Shown: positions 16,721-27,868, counted from the stretch's first letter. The stretch is DNA of 47,264 nt from Streptomyces sp. SID9727 (GCF_010550605.1 NZ_JAAGNI010000281.1:1-47264); one strand, 5' to 3'. Numbers and translations are program-made. Notes: generated by a model not told the origin, from the sequence alone.

Positions 16721-17455
16721 ATGAACGGTCAACCCGTCACCGTGGTGACCGGAGGAAGCCGCGGCATCGGTGCGGCGATCTGTGTACGCCTGGCGGCTCA
16801 GGGCCATGACATCGCACTGGCCTACCGTTCGGACGCCGACGCCGCGGAGCAGGTCGCCGAGGCGGTACGCGCGACGGGCCGGCGCTGTGTGGCGGTCCGG
16901 GTGGACACGGCGGACGAGACGGATGTGGACCGCCTCTTCGACACCGCGGCCGCCGAGCTCGGCCCGGTCACCGGCCTGGTCAACAACGCGGGCATGAGCG
17001 GCCCGGTCGGTTCGCTCGCCGACGCCGACGCGGCGGGCATGCGGCGCGCCCTGGAGGTCAACGTCCTCGGTTACCTGCTCTGCGCGCGCCGCGCGGTGCG
17101 GGACATGACGCGGACGGGCGGCGGGGCGATCGTCAACGTGTCCTCGGCCGCCGCCACGCTGGGCAGCCCCGGCGAGTACGTGCACTACGCCGCCGCCAAG
17201 GGGGCCGTCGACACGATGACCGTCGGCCTGTCCAAGGAGGTCGGCCCGTCCGGCATCCGCGTCAACGCGGTCGCCCCCGGCGTCATCCGTACCGGCTTCC
17301 ACGCCGACCCGGCCCGCCCCGAGAAGCTCGGCCCCGGCACCCCGCTCGGCCGCCCCGGCGAACCGGACGAGATCGCGGGCGCCGTCGCCTGGCTGCTCTC
17401 CCCGGACGCCTCTTACGCGACGGGGACGGTGCTCCGGGTGGCGGGCGGGCGCTGA
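16721..17455 (+). CDS. Short-chain dehydrogenase/reductase (FabG-like)
   Basis: The 244-residue protein is a classical SDR: cofactor loop TGGSRGIG at about residues 10-17, NNAG in the central strand, the catalytic Ser in VNVSSA, the catalytic YAAAK, and the PGVIRTGF segment after it. An Arg after the second strand (AYRSDAD) suggests NADP(H) preference. It is the right length for a 3-oxoacyl-ACP-reductase-like enzyme. Nothing in the neighbourhood shows a fatty-acid role, so the substrate is unknown. The ATG follows a G-rich stretch (GGAAAGTGGGG), and a terminator precedes the gene, so it likely has its own promoter within 16636-16720. Confidence 0.92.
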   Translation: MNGQPVTVVTGGSRGIGAAICVRLAAQGHDIALAYRSDADAAEQVAEAVRATGRRCVAVRVDTADETDVDRLFDTAAAELGPVTGLVNNAGMSGPVGSLADADAAGMRRALEVNVLGYLLCARRAVRDMTRTGGGAIVNVSSAAATLGSPGEYVHYAAAKGAVDTMTVGLSKEVGPSGIRVNAVAPGVIRTGFHADPARPEKLGPGTPLGRPGEPDEIAGAVAWLLSPDASYATGTVLRVAGGR

Positions 17456-17546
17456 GCCGCGGCGCACCGGATTACGGCTGTTCGGCGGCGGGGGTGCGCC
17501 TGTTGCAGTAGAAGTGGGGGTGCACCGGAACAGGAAGGGGCCTGCC

Positions 17547-18179
17547 ATGTCAGCGGGACGAGGTCGCACCGCCGCAGCCGTGTTCGACGCTCTCGGCACC
17601 GATTACGAGGCGGCGTTCGCCGCTTCAGCCACGCACCGTGCCTCGCTGGAGCGGCTCCTGGGGGTGCTGCCGCCGCACGGGCGCGTACTGGACGTGGGCA
17701 GCGGTACGGGCAGGCCGACGGCGCAGACCCTTGTGGACGCCGGGCACGAGGTACTGGGGGTCGACGTATCGCCGGTGATGGTGGACATCGCCTCGCGTCA
17801 GGTGCCGGGGGCGGAGTTCCGCTGCGCCGACATCCGTACGCTCCCGCTGGAGGACGACTCGTTCGACGCGGTGTGCCTGTACTTCGCGCTGCTGCAGATG
17901 GAACGCGGGGACCAGGCCGACGTGCTGCGCCTGGCCGCGCGGGTGCTGCGGCCGGGTGGCCATCTGGCCGTGGCGACGGTGCCGTTCGACGTGGAGGGCG
18001 TCAGCGGCACGTTCATGGGGCAGCCGGTCGAGGTGACCAGCTTCGGCGAGGACGCGTTCGCGGCGCTGGTGGAGGACGCCGGGTTCACCGTCCTGTCCCG
18101 GGAGAGCACGATGTTCGTGCCCGCCATCCCGGCCGCCGTGCCCGAACCGCAGATGTTCCTGCTCGCCCGGGTGCGCTGA
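17547..18179 (+). CDS. Class I SAM-dependent methyltransferase
   Basis: The 210-residue protein starts at the ATG after AGGAAGGGG. It shows the methyltransferase motif I VLDVGSGTGRPT near residue 46, an acidic residue ending strand 2 (VLGVDVSPVM), and the motif ADIRTLPLEDDSFDAV (post-I/II). The fold matches the Methyltransf_11/25 type found in small-molecule methyltransferases. An upstream in-frame ATG at 17514 has no ribosome site. There is no hint of the substrate from neighbouring genes. Confidence 0.9.
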   Translation: MSAGRGRTAAAVFDALGTDYEAAFAASATHRASLERLLGVLPPHGRVLDVGSGTGRPTAQTLVDAGHEVLGVDVSPVMVDIASRQVPGAEFRCADIRTLPLEDDSFDAVCLYFALLQMERGDQADVLRLAARVLRPGGHLAVATVPFDVEGVSGTFMGQPVEVTSFGEDAFAALVEDAGFTVLSRESTMFVPAIPAAVPEPQMFLLARVR

Positions 18180-18334
18180 GCGGGGCCGTACGCCGTCGTC
18201 GGGGTTCCGGTGGACATGCCGTGCGGTCCCGACCGGCCGACAATGAGTTGGCCGACCCGCCGCGGGTACCCGGGCACCGCGAGGCTACCGATGCCCCGCC
18301 GCCTGCCCGCGGGGACGACGACGGAGGATCTTCC
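18180..18334. other. Intergenic region with no recognised element
   Basis: The 155 bp between the methyltransferase and the small hydrophilic protein hold no coding signal that I trust. GGAGG at about 18323-18327 is the ribosome site of the next gene. Confidence 0.4.
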
Positions 18335-18595
18335 ATGACGGACCGCAGATCAGAGGGCCCTGTCCACGAGGGCGCGACCCCGAGCCCCCCTCCGGTGCCC
18401 GCGGACCTGCCCGACCAGCAGGTCCAGGAGGGCGAGGACCCGATGGACGTGCCGGCCCCGCCACGCGCCGGGCACGACGGGGACGAGGGCCGGAACGAGC
18501 TGCCCGACCCCGACGAGTCCGGGACGGGGCGCGGCGCCGCCCGCAATGCCGGAGTGCACCCGGAGCATCCGGTGCCGGACGAGTCACCGGGCTGA
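18335..18595 (+). CDS. Small, acidic, proline-rich hydrophilic protein of unknown function
   Basis: The 86-residue frame begins at an ATG preceded by ACGGAGGATCTTCC, a good ribosome site. The product is rich in Pro, Asp, Glu and Gly, has no hydrophobic core and looks intrinsically disordered. It ends with HPEHPVPDESPG. Similar short acidic proteins are common hypothetical genes in Streptomyces; I do not know a function. Only three bases separate its stop from the next GTG, so the two genes are probably cotranscribed. Confidence 0.65.
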   Translation: MTDRRSEGPVHEGATPSPPPVPADLPDQQVQEGEDPMDVPAPPRAGHDGDEGRNELPDPDESGTGRGAARNAGVHPEHPVPDESPG

Positions 18596-18598
18596 GCC

Positions 18599-19174
18599 GT
18601 GCCCCGTGAGCGCCGGGCCGCCCGGCGCGTCCTGGCGCTCGCGGTGGCCCCGTGCCTCGCCCTGGCGCTCGCCGCCCCGGCTGTCCGCGCGGACACCGGG
18701 GCGGGGCGGGCGGCCGCCTGCGACCCGGAGCACGAGCGCTGCCTCGACGGCCGGCGCCTGCTGTACTGGTACGGCTACGGGCTCGGCGTCCACCCGTTCA
18801 CCACGCCGGAGGCCGTACGCCGGCAGCTCACGGACAACTTCCGGCTGTTCCCGGTGAGCGGGAGCTGCCCGGGCCGCGTCCGCACGGGCGACTCCTGCGA
18901 CCTGCTGGGCGGCAATCCGGTGCGCGTGGAGTCCGCGGCCGGCGACCACCTCCAGATCGCCACGCTCCCCGGCCACGACCTGGGCGTCGGGCTGCACATC
19001 CGGTTCACCTTCACCCGCTCGCTCGGCTTCCACTACCTGGACGTCGCCGCGTGGCAGGACCGGGAGACGGACTGCACCAGGAGCGTGCTCTGCGGCGCGG
19101 CGAGCCGAGCGGGCGCCTGGGCGTTGTGGCGGGTCCTCGCGGGCACGCTCACCCTGTCCGCCTGGGCGGCCTGA
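18599..19174 (+). CDS. Secreted protein of unknown function
   Basis: The 191-residue product starts with a clear signal peptide: RERRAARR, a hydrophobic core, and a likely cleavage after AVRA around residue 31. The mature part contains six cysteines, two in CDPEHERC, then CPGR, CDLL, CTRS and CGAA, which could form three disulphides. It also has an aromatic run LLYWYGYGLG. The C-terminus ends in a weakly hydrophobic segment (WRVLAGTLTLSAWAA). The GTG start lies three bases after the stop of the preceding small gene. No family was recognised. Confidence 0.72.
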   Translation: MPRERRAARRVLALAVAPCLALALAAPAVRADTGAGRAAACDPEHERCLDGRRLLYWYGYGLGVHPFTTPEAVRRQLTDNFRLFPVSGSCPGRVRTGDSCDLLGGNPVRVESAAGDHLQIATLPGHDLGVGLHIRFTFTRSLGFHYLDVAAWQDRETDCTRSVLCGAASRAGAWALWRVLAGTLTLSAWAA

Positions 19175-19208
19175 GCTCGGACTGCGGGGAGCGGCCGGCC
19201 GTTCGATC

Positions 19209-20186
19209 ATGGAGGCTATGGCCCCCACCTCCGCCGGCGCGTCCGGGGCACCCCTGTGGATCCCACCGATGCTGGCCGTGCCCGGCCCGCTCCCCGCCCC
19301 GGACACGGAGTGGGCCTTCGAGGCGAAGTGGGACGGCGCCCGGTGCGTCGTCGCGACGCGGGGCGACGGCACCCTGCGGCTGACCTCGCGGGCGCGCAAC
19401 GACGTCACACCGACCTATCCGGAGCTGCACGCACTCGGCGACGTCCTGCGCGGCCGCAGCGCGGTCCTGGACGGCGAGATCGTGGTCCTGGACGCGTCGG
19501 GGCGGTCCGACTTCGGGCTGCTCCAACGCCGGATGGGCATCCTGAACGCCCGCCGTGCCGCCCGCCTGGCGCTGGACGTCCCCGCGCACCTGGTGGTCTT
19601 CGACGTGATGTACCTGGACGGCCGGCCGCTGTCGGCTCTGGGCTACGAGGAGCGCCGCGCGGTCCTGGCAGGGCTGCTGTCCGCGGGACCGCACTGGTCG
19701 GTTCCGTCCTATGTGCGCGGGCACGGCGCCAAGGCGTGGGAGACCGTCGAGCGCGGGGGCCTGGAGGGGCTGGTGGCCAAGCGGCTCTCCTCTCCGTACA
19801 CGCCGGGTCTCCGTTCACCCGACTGGCGCAAGACCAAGCGGGTCGAGACGCTGGATGTGGTCATCGGCGGCTGGACCCAGCGCAAGGGCGCTCCCTCGGG
19901 CGTCCCCGGGGCGGTGCTGGTGGGGACGGACGAGCCGGGCGGCCTGCGGTACGCGGGTTCCGTGGGGTCGGGGATGTCCGACCGGGAGCTGGGCGAGCTG
20001 AGGGGGTACCTGGCGGTGCTCGCGCGTCCGGGGTCCCCGTTCACGGGGCCGGTGGACGTGGCCGGGGCGCACTGGGTGGAGCCCCGCCTCGTGGCGGAGG
20101 TCAGCGCCTCGCAGTGGACGGCGGCGGGGCGGCTGCGTCATCCGGTGTGGCAGCGGCTGCGGCCGGACCTGACCCGGCTGGACTGA
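19209..20186 (+). CDS. ATP-dependent DNA ligase (LigC/LigD ligase-domain type)
   Basis: The 325-residue protein contains the nucleotidyltransferase motifs of ATP-dependent DNA ligases: motif I EAKWDGAR with the adenylated lysine near residue 40, motif III DGEIVV, motif IIIa FDVMYLDG, motif IV EGLVAKR and motif V RKTKRVETLDVVIGG. An OB-fold domain follows (about 225-320). It lacks polymerase and nuclease domains, so it is a free-standing ligase like mycobacterial LigC, used in repair such as end joining or base excision. No ku gene is present nearby. ATG codons at 19209 and 19218 are both possible; no ideal ribosome site was seen. Confidence 0.92.
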   Translation: MEAMAPTSAGASGAPLWIPPMLAVPGPLPAPDTEWAFEAKWDGARCVVATRGDGTLRLTSRARNDVTPTYPELHALGDVLRGRSAVLDGEIVVLDASGRSDFGLLQRRMGILNARRAARLALDVPAHLVVFDVMYLDGRPLSALGYEERRAVLAGLLSAGPHWSVPSYVRGHGAKAWETVERGGLEGLVAKRLSSPYTPGLRSPDWRKTKRVETLDVVIGGWTQRKGAPSGVPGAVLVGTDEPGGLRYAGSVGSGMSDRELGELRGYLAVLARPGSPFTGPVDVAGAHWVEPRLVAEVSASQWTAAGRLRHPVWQRLRPDLTRLD

Positions 20187-20203
20187 GCGGCGAGGGGCAC
20201 CGG

Positions 20204-20953
20204 TCAGCCGGGCAGTGTGAGCCGGCGGGACACGCTGACGGCGGCCGTCAGCAGCTCCGCGCGGACCTGGGAGGTCCGGTACATCCGGTCGGAACGGAAG
20301 GAGATGCCGAGGGAGCCGATCCGCTCGCCGCTGTACACCGGGACCGCCACGCAGGTGGTGCCGCGCACGTACTCCTCGCGGTCCATGACCACCGGAGTGG
20401 GTGAGCCGTCGAGCTGCCGCACCAGCTCGTCCCGGTGGGTGATGGTCCGGGGGGTGAGGCCGGTGAGATCGTGCCGGGAGAAGTAGTCGGCCCGTGCCTC
20501 GTCGTCGAGCTCCCTCAGCACGGTCTTGCCGAGCGCCGTGGCGTGACCTGCCTCCTCAAGCCCCACCCACAGGTCCACGCGCGGGGTGCGCGCGCTGTCG
20601 ACGATCTCCATGACCCGCATCTCGCCGTCCACGTAGAGCGTCAGATAGGCGGCCGCCCACAGGTCGTTGCGCAGGGCGGTGAGGGCGGGCCGTACCCGTG
20701 CGGGCGCCGGCTGCTCGCCGGAGCCGCCGCCCGGGGCGTCGCCGGGGAGGACGTAGGTGTGGTCGTCCAGCTCCCTCAGGTAGCCGTCACCGACCAGCGG
20801 GGGCAGCAGCCCGTGCACGGTGGCCGGGGGAAGTCCCGCCTCCCGGGCCAGCTGCTGCGCGGTGGCCCCGCCCTCGTGGGCGCCCGCGGCCTCCAGCAGG
20901 CGGAGGTCGCGCCGGACGGCGGCGACGGGGTCGGGGCCGGCGTGGTCGGCCAT
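20204..20953 (-). CDS. IclR-family transcriptional regulator
   Basis: The 249-residue protein has an N-terminal winged helix-turn-helix (ATAQQLAREAGLPPATVHGLLPPL) and the C-terminal IclR effector domain with GHATALGKTVL, the KxxL-like segment and VAVPVYSGERIGSLGISF. It is divergent from pyc, with a long inverted repeat in between that is a candidate operator. Start choice is uncertain between 20953 and 20965. The family usually responds to small carboxylic or aromatic metabolites; a role in controlling pyc or itself is an inference. It converges on the ligase gene with only 17 bases between stops. Confidence 0.88.
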   Translation of the reverse strand: MADHAGPDPVAAVRRDLRLLEAAGAHEGGATAQQLAREAGLPPATVHGLLPPLVGDGYLRELDDHTYVLPGDAPGGGSGEQPAPARVRPALTALRNDLWAAAYLTLYVDGEMRVMEIVDSARTPRVDLWVGLEEAGHATALGKTVLRELDDEARADYFSRHDLTGLTPRTITHRDELVRQLDGSPTPVVMDREEYVRGTTCVAVPVYSGERIGSLGISFRSDRMYRTSQVRAELLTAAVSVSRRLTLPG

Positions 20954-20986
20954 GCCCACCAGCATGGCCCCGCCACCGGGAACCGG

Positions 20987-21029
20987 CAAAACGTCCCGGT
21001 GGCAGGGACTGCGTCCGGGGGACGTTTTG
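20987..21029. promoter_or_regulatory. Inverted repeat, candidate operator for the IclR-family regulator
   Basis: CAAAACGTCCC at 20987-20997 is repeated exactly as its complement GGGACGTTTTG at 21019-21029, leaving 21 bp between the arms. Both arms are markedly AT-richer than the surroundings and lie just upstream of the regulator start. Either a dimer-of-dimers binding site or a cruciform is possible. Confidence 0.5.
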
Positions 21030-21219
21030 GGGCGTGACGCAAGCCATCTTTTGCCCTCGCGATCTCGGGGGAAGTCTCCGGTACGGTGTCGAAACGCTCC
21101 GCACCCGGCAGGTCACGGAGCACTCGCCACCGCCGTACGGTCTCCGACGCCGAGCAGCGTGTCCGTGCCGTACCGCCCGTCCTCGACGCCACACAGCCGC
21201 GACACGACTGGGGAGTTTG

Positions 21220-24594
<3,375 letters not shown>

Positions 24595-24608
24595 CCGCGC
24601 GCGGGGCC

Positions 24609-24644
24609 GCCCGCCGGCGGAGGGGACTTCCTCCGCCGGCGGGC
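24609..24644 (+). terminator. Strong hairpin terminator after pyc
   Basis: GCCCGCCGGCGGAGG (24609-24623) and CCTCCGCCGGCGGGC (24630-24644) form a perfect 15-bp stem with a 6-base loop, followed by the pyrimidine-rich CTCTTCTT. It insulates the iron-regulated promoter that follows directly from pyc transcription. Confidence 0.9.
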
Positions 24645-24650
24645 CTCTTC

Positions 24651-24682
24651 TTGACCAAGACCGAGCCAATTAAGGTTAGGCT
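24651..24682 (+). promoter_or_regulatory. Candidate promoter of the argB paralogue
   Basis: TTGACC at 24651-24656 resembles a -35 element and TAGGCT at 24677-24682 a -10 element, with a 20-bp spacer that is longer than usual. The -10 lies inside the iron box, and its position seven bases before the ATG would place the transcript start at or near the start codon. Confidence 0.4.
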
Positions 24683-24689
24683 AAGCTAA
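24671..24689 (+). promoter_or_regulatory. Iron box (DmdR/IdeR operator) of the argB paralogue
   Basis: TAAGGTTAGGCTAAGCTAA matches the 19-bp consensus TTAGGTTAGGCTAACCTAA at 17 positions by my count. It ends directly before the ATG at 24690. Binding of an iron-loaded DtxR-family repressor here would block the promoter. Confidence 0.85.
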
Positions 24690-25532
24690 ATGGAAGAGGA
24701 TTCGGGACCGGTCGTCGTCATCAAGTTCGGCGGCAACGCCATGGGCGACGCGCAGCTGCAACAGACCTTCGCCGAGGACGTCGTGGCGTTGCGGCGCACG
24801 GGTCTGCGCCCGGTCGTCGTGCACGGCGGCGGCCCGCAGATCAGCACCATGCTCGACCGCCTGGGGCTGGAGAGCCGCTTCGAGGCGGGCCTGCGGGTGA
24901 CCACGGCGGAGACCATGGACGTCGTCCGCATGGTGCTGTCCGGCCGGGTCCAGCGGGAACTGGTGGGTCACATCAACAGCCACGGACCGTACGCCGTGGG
25001 CATGACCGGCGAGGACGCCCACACGATGACGGCCCTACGGCGGCCCGTCCGGGTGGACGGCGAACCAGTGGACATCGGCCAGGTCGGGGACGTCGTGGAG
25101 GTGAACCCGGGCATGGTGCGAGTGCTCCTGGCGCACGGTCACATACCAGTGGTCTCCCCGGTGGCCCGGGGCGCGGACGGGCAGGTCTACAACGTCAACG
25201 CGGATCTCGCCGCCTCCGCGCTGGCCGTGGCGCTCGGCGCGCGGCGTCTGGTGGTCCTGACCGATGTGGCGGGCTTGTACGCGGACTGGCCGGCGAGCAC
25301 CGAGGTGATCGGGCGCCTGACGGCGGACGCCCTGGACGGGCTGCTGCCGGGCCTGGCGAGCGGGATGCTGCCCAAGATGGAGGGCTGCCTCCGGGCGGTA
25401 CGGGGCGGGGTCGGCCGGGCGGACGTGCTGGACGGCCGGGTGCCGCACGCGGTGCTGCGGAGCATCCTCGGCGGGGACGGCGGGGGCACGACGGTGGTGC
25501 CGGACGAGGACCACGTCGTGAGCCCTGCCTGA
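24690..25532 (+). CDS. argB: Acetylglutamate kinase paralogue, ornithine supply for the siderophore
   Basis: The 280-residue amino acid kinase carries the NAGK signatures: IKFGGNAM near the N-terminus, [10 protein letters not shown], the NAG-binding [28 protein letters not shown] and [12 protein letters not shown]. It phosphorylates N-acetylglutamate, the second step towards ornithine. The protein begins almost directly with the first beta strand and so lacks the N-terminal helix that arginine-sensitive NAGKs use for hexamer formation and feedback inhibition; the C-terminal site is also altered (ILGGDGGGT). It should therefore be insensitive to arginine. An iron box abuts its start codon and no ribosome site is present, suggesting leaderless translation. 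It sits beside ornithine hydroxylase genes, so it is probably a pathway-dedicated copy and not the arginine-operon gene. Confidence 0.93.
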   Translation: MEEDSGPVVVIKFGGNAMGDAQLQQTFAEDVVALRRTGLRPVVVHGGGPQISTMLDRLGLESRFEAGLRVTTAETMDVVRMVLSGRVQRELVGHINSHGPYAVGMTGEDAHTMTALRRPVRVDGEPVDIGQVGDVVEVNPGMVRVLLAHGHIPVVSPVARGADGQVYNVNADLAASALAVALGARRLVVLTDVAGLYADWPASTEVIGRLTADALDGLLPGLASGMLPKMEGCLRAVRGGVGRADVLDGRVPHAVLRSILGGDGGGTTVVPDEDHVVSPA

Positions 25533-25534
25533 CA

Positions 25535-25567
25535 GGCGGGGGCGCCGGGGCCCTCGGCGCCCCCGCC
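25535..25567. terminator. Bidirectional terminator between argB and the GNAT gene
   Basis: GGCGGGGGCGCCG (25535-25547) and CGGCGCCCCCGCC (25555-25567) form a perfect 13-bp stem with a 7-base loop, fitted exactly between the stops of two convergent genes. Confidence 0.8.
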
Positions 25568-25568
25568 C

Positions 25569-26066
25569 TCACAGGGTGCGGGCCAGGACCAGCGCGTTGC
25601 GCCGGGGGTCCAGTGACTCGGCCCAGGCGCGCGGCGCCTGACGGGCAGTCACGGAAGCGAAGCCGTACCGGTGGAACAGCCGGCCGTCGCCGGTGGTCGC
25701 GGTGAAGAGGGCACCGAGCGCCTGGGCGCGGCCCAGGGCCAGCGCGGTCCGCAGGAGGGCGCCCCCGACCCCGCGCCCCTGCCGGTGGCCGGCCACGCAG
25801 AAGTTGTACAGGACGCCCGCGTGGGCCCCCTCCCCCTCGTACACCCGCAGGCCCACGCAGCCCTCGATCCGGCCGTCGGAGCCGACGGCCACGAGGAATT
25901 CGGCGGCGCGGGCCGCGTAGAGGGAGTCGGGGCGTTCACGCAGGGCGCCCGAGCGGGCGAACGGCCGCGACAGCTCGGCGAGCGCGGCGGAGTCGCCGGG
26001 GCCGGCGATCCGGACGCGCGGGAGGGGCGGAGACAGCGGTGTGCGGCGCGGTGCGGCCGTGGTCAA
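25569..26066 (-). CDS. GNAT acetyltransferase, probable N-acetylglutamate synthase-like enzyme
   Basis: The 165-residue protein has the GNAT fold: a strand with EFLVAVGSDGRIEGCVGLRV, the acetyl-CoA loop GHRQGRGVGGALL (the R/QxxGxG/A motif), and a C-terminal FHRYGF segment. Its first part (PFARSGALRERPDSLY) resembles the ArgA/NAGS-type GNATs, which acetylate glutamate. With the acetylglutamate kinase facing it, the two would give the first two steps of ornithine synthesis inside the siderophore locus. An alternative role, acylating hydroxyornithine, is less likely because a formyltransferase is present. It is the last gene of the leftward operon monooxygenase-mbtH-GNAT, 78 bases after the MbtH-gene stop. 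Confidence 0.8.
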   Translation of the reverse strand: MTTAAPRRTPLSPPLPRVRIAGPGDSAALAELSRPFARSGALRERPDSLYAARAAEFLVAVGSDGRIEGCVGLRVYEGEGAHAGVLYNFCVAGHRQGRGVGGALLRTALALGRAQALGALFTATTGDGRLFHRYGFASVTARQAPRAWAESLDPRRNALVLARTL

Positions 26067-26144
26067 GGCGGTCCTTCCTCGGTTTCCGGGACACGGGTAC
26101 GCGCTCCGGCGGGTCGTCCCGCCGGAGCGCGCCGGAGGCTGAGG

Positions 26145-26357
26145 TCAGGCGTCCATCGACGCCGCGAGGGACCGGGGCCGCAGGTCGGTCCAGTGGGTCT
26201 CGACGTACGTGAGGCACGCGTCCCGGGTGTTCTCCTCGAACGCGACGGTCCATCCGGCCGGGACGTCCGCGAAGGAGGGCCAGAGCGAGTGCTGACCCTC
26301 GTCGTTCACCAGGACCAGGAAGCGGCCTTCGGGGTCGTCGAACGGATTGGTGCTCAT
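26145..26357 (-). CDS. MbtH-like protein
   Basis: The 70-residue protein matches the MbtH family in length and motif: [20 protein letters not shown] at the N-terminus, then SLWPSF, then PAGW, and a C-terminal [14 protein letters not shown]. MbtH proteins bind NRPS adenylation domains and raise their solubility or activity, so the partner is the 3330-residue NRPS in this locus. GAGGAGG lies ten bases before the ATG. It is transcribed with the ornithine monooxygenase upstream (54-base gap). Confidence 0.97.
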   Translation of the reverse strand: MSTNPFDDPEGRFLVLVNDEGQHSLWPSFADVPAGWTVAFEENTRDACLTYVETHWTDLRPRSLAASMDA

Positions 26358-26411
26358 GCGGGTGATGCCTCCTCGGCGGGGTGTGCGTCGGTTTCCGTGG
26401 GCCGGCGCCGG

Positions 26412-27764
26412 CTAGCGGGTGCCGCCGGTTCCTTCGGCGAGCGAGCGGGCCTCGTCCGGCGTGGACTTCACGCTCCGGTCCAGCAGGGAGTCCAGGATCT
26501 CGCCGACCCTGATCGCGGTGTTGGACAGCAGGGCCGAGGTGATGCCGTGGGTGTGCTCCGTACCGCCCTGGAGGTAGATGCCGCAGTTCAGCGCGGCGTC
26601 GGTGGCGATGCGGTAGTCGCGCTCGACGCGGACCCGGCCTCCCTCGTCGCGCAGGCAGTACTCGGCGGCCTCGCCCAGGAGGCCCAGGGGGTCGGCCGGG
26701 CTGTAACCGGTGGCGAACACCACGACGTCCGCGTCGAGCACGGTCTCCTCGCCGGTGACGAGGGACTTCACGGTGGCGCGCACCGTGTCCGGGGTCTCCA
26801 CGGCCTCGGTGAGGCGGGACACGTTGAGGAAGCGCAGCCGCTCGGTGCCGAGCACCTTCTCCTGGTACATCTGCCGGTACAGGTCGTCGATCAGGCCGAT
26901 GTCGACCACGGAGTAGTTGGTGTTCCCGTGGTAGTCCATCAGCCGGCGCTTGACGCTCTCGGGCGCCTCGTAGAACGCGTCCACCGCGTCCGGGTCGAAG
27001 ATCTTGTTGGCGAAGCTGCTGTCGTCGGCCGGGCTGTACCCGTAGCGGGAGAAGACGGCGCATATCTCGGCGTCGGGGAAGCGGCGGTGCAGGTAGGCGA
27101 CGTTCTCGGCGGCACTCTGCCCGGCGCCCACGACGACGAAGCGGGAGGGCGACGTTCCGTCCAACTCGTCCACCCGGCTCAGCAGTTCGGAGTTGTGCCA
27201 GACGCGATCGCCGCGGTCGACGCCCTCGGGCATCAGCGGGCGCAGGCCCGTGCCGATGACCAGGTTGCGGGCGCGGTGGACCGTGAGCCCCTCCCCCGAC
27301 CGGACGGTGACGTCCAGGAACTCCACGACGCCGTCCTCGACGACCTGGGTCACCCCGACGACCTCGTGGTCGTAGGAGACGAGGTCGTCCACCTGGGAGG
27401 CAGCCCACTCGAAGTAGTCGTGGAACTCGACCCGCAGCGGGAAGAGGTTCTTGTGGTTGATGAAGTCGATCAGGCGCCCCTTGCTCTTGAGGTAGCAGAG
27501 GAAGCTGAACTCACTGGCCGGGTTGCGGAGCGTCACCAGGTCCTTGAGGAACGAGACCTGCATGGTGGCGTCGTCGATGAGCATGCCCCGGTGCCAGCCG
27601 AAGGCCGGTTGCTGCTCGAAGAACTGGGCCGACACCGCTTCCCGCGTCCCGGAACGCGCGTTGTGCTCGCTGATCGCGATCGCCATGGCCACATTGGACG
27701 GGCCGAAGCCGATACCAATGAGGTCGTGGACCGGTGCTGCGTCGCCAGGACGAGCCTGTGACAT
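26412..27764 (-). CDS. L-ornithine N5-monooxygenase (CchB/PvdA/SidA family)
   Basis: The 450-residue flavoenzyme has the N-terminal FAD-binding GIGFGPSN, the substrate and flavin-contact stretch DATMQVSFLKDLVTLRNP, the NADPH-binding loop VVVGAGQSAAENVAYL, and the FATGY signature near residue 350. It would hydroxylate the side-chain amine of ornithine using NADPH and O2 to give N5-hydroxyornithine. A lysine-specific homologue cannot be fully excluded, but the fmt-like and NAGK-like genes point to ornithine. GGGAG lies just before the ATG, and an iron box lies 86 bases upstream. It heads the leftward operon with mbtH and the GNAT gene. Confidence 0.95.
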   Translation of the reverse strand: MSQARPGDAAPVHDLIGIGFGPSNVAMAIAISEHNARSGTREAVSAQFFEQQPAFGWHRGMLIDDATMQVSFLKDLVTLRNPASEFSFLCYLKSKGRLIDFINHKNLFPLRVEFHDYFEWAASQVDDLVSYDHEVVGVTQVVEDGVVEFLDVTVRSGEGLTVHRARNLVIGTGLRPLMPEGVDRGDRVWHNSELLSRVDELDGTSPSRFVVVGAGQSAAENVAYLHRRFPDAEICAVFSRYGYSPADDSSFANKIFDPDAVDAFYEAPESVKRRLMDYHGNTNYSVVDIGLIDDLYRQMYQEKVLGTERLRFLNVSRLTEAVETPDTVRATVKSLVTGEETVLDADVVVFATGYSPADPLGLLGEAAEYCLRDEGGRVRVERDYRIATDAALNCGIYLQGGTEHTHGITSALLSNTAIRVGEILDSLLDRSVKSTPDEARSLAEGTGGTR

Positions 27765-27849
27765 GTCACTCCCATCGTGCGGGGAAGCCGCCTGTCGGAT
27801 GTGGGGAACGGGCGAAGGACGGGCACGCCGAAACGACGACCCGATGAAC

Positions 27850-27868
27850 TTAGGTGAGCCTAAGCTAA
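27850..27868 (-). promoter_or_regulatory. Iron box of the ornithine monooxygenase operon
   Basis: TTAGGTGAGCCTAAGCTAA is a recognisable 19-bp DmdR/IdeR-type site with intact outer half-sites (TTAGG...CTAA). It lies 86 bases before the monooxygenase start and could also affect the divergent formyltransferase. Confidence 0.82.

Noticed and set aside
17461..17500. Inverted repeat GGCGCACC / GGTGCGCC after the SDR gene
   Set aside because: The arms are only 8 bp with 24 bases between; it could be a weak terminator, but such pairs arise easily in GC-rich DNA.
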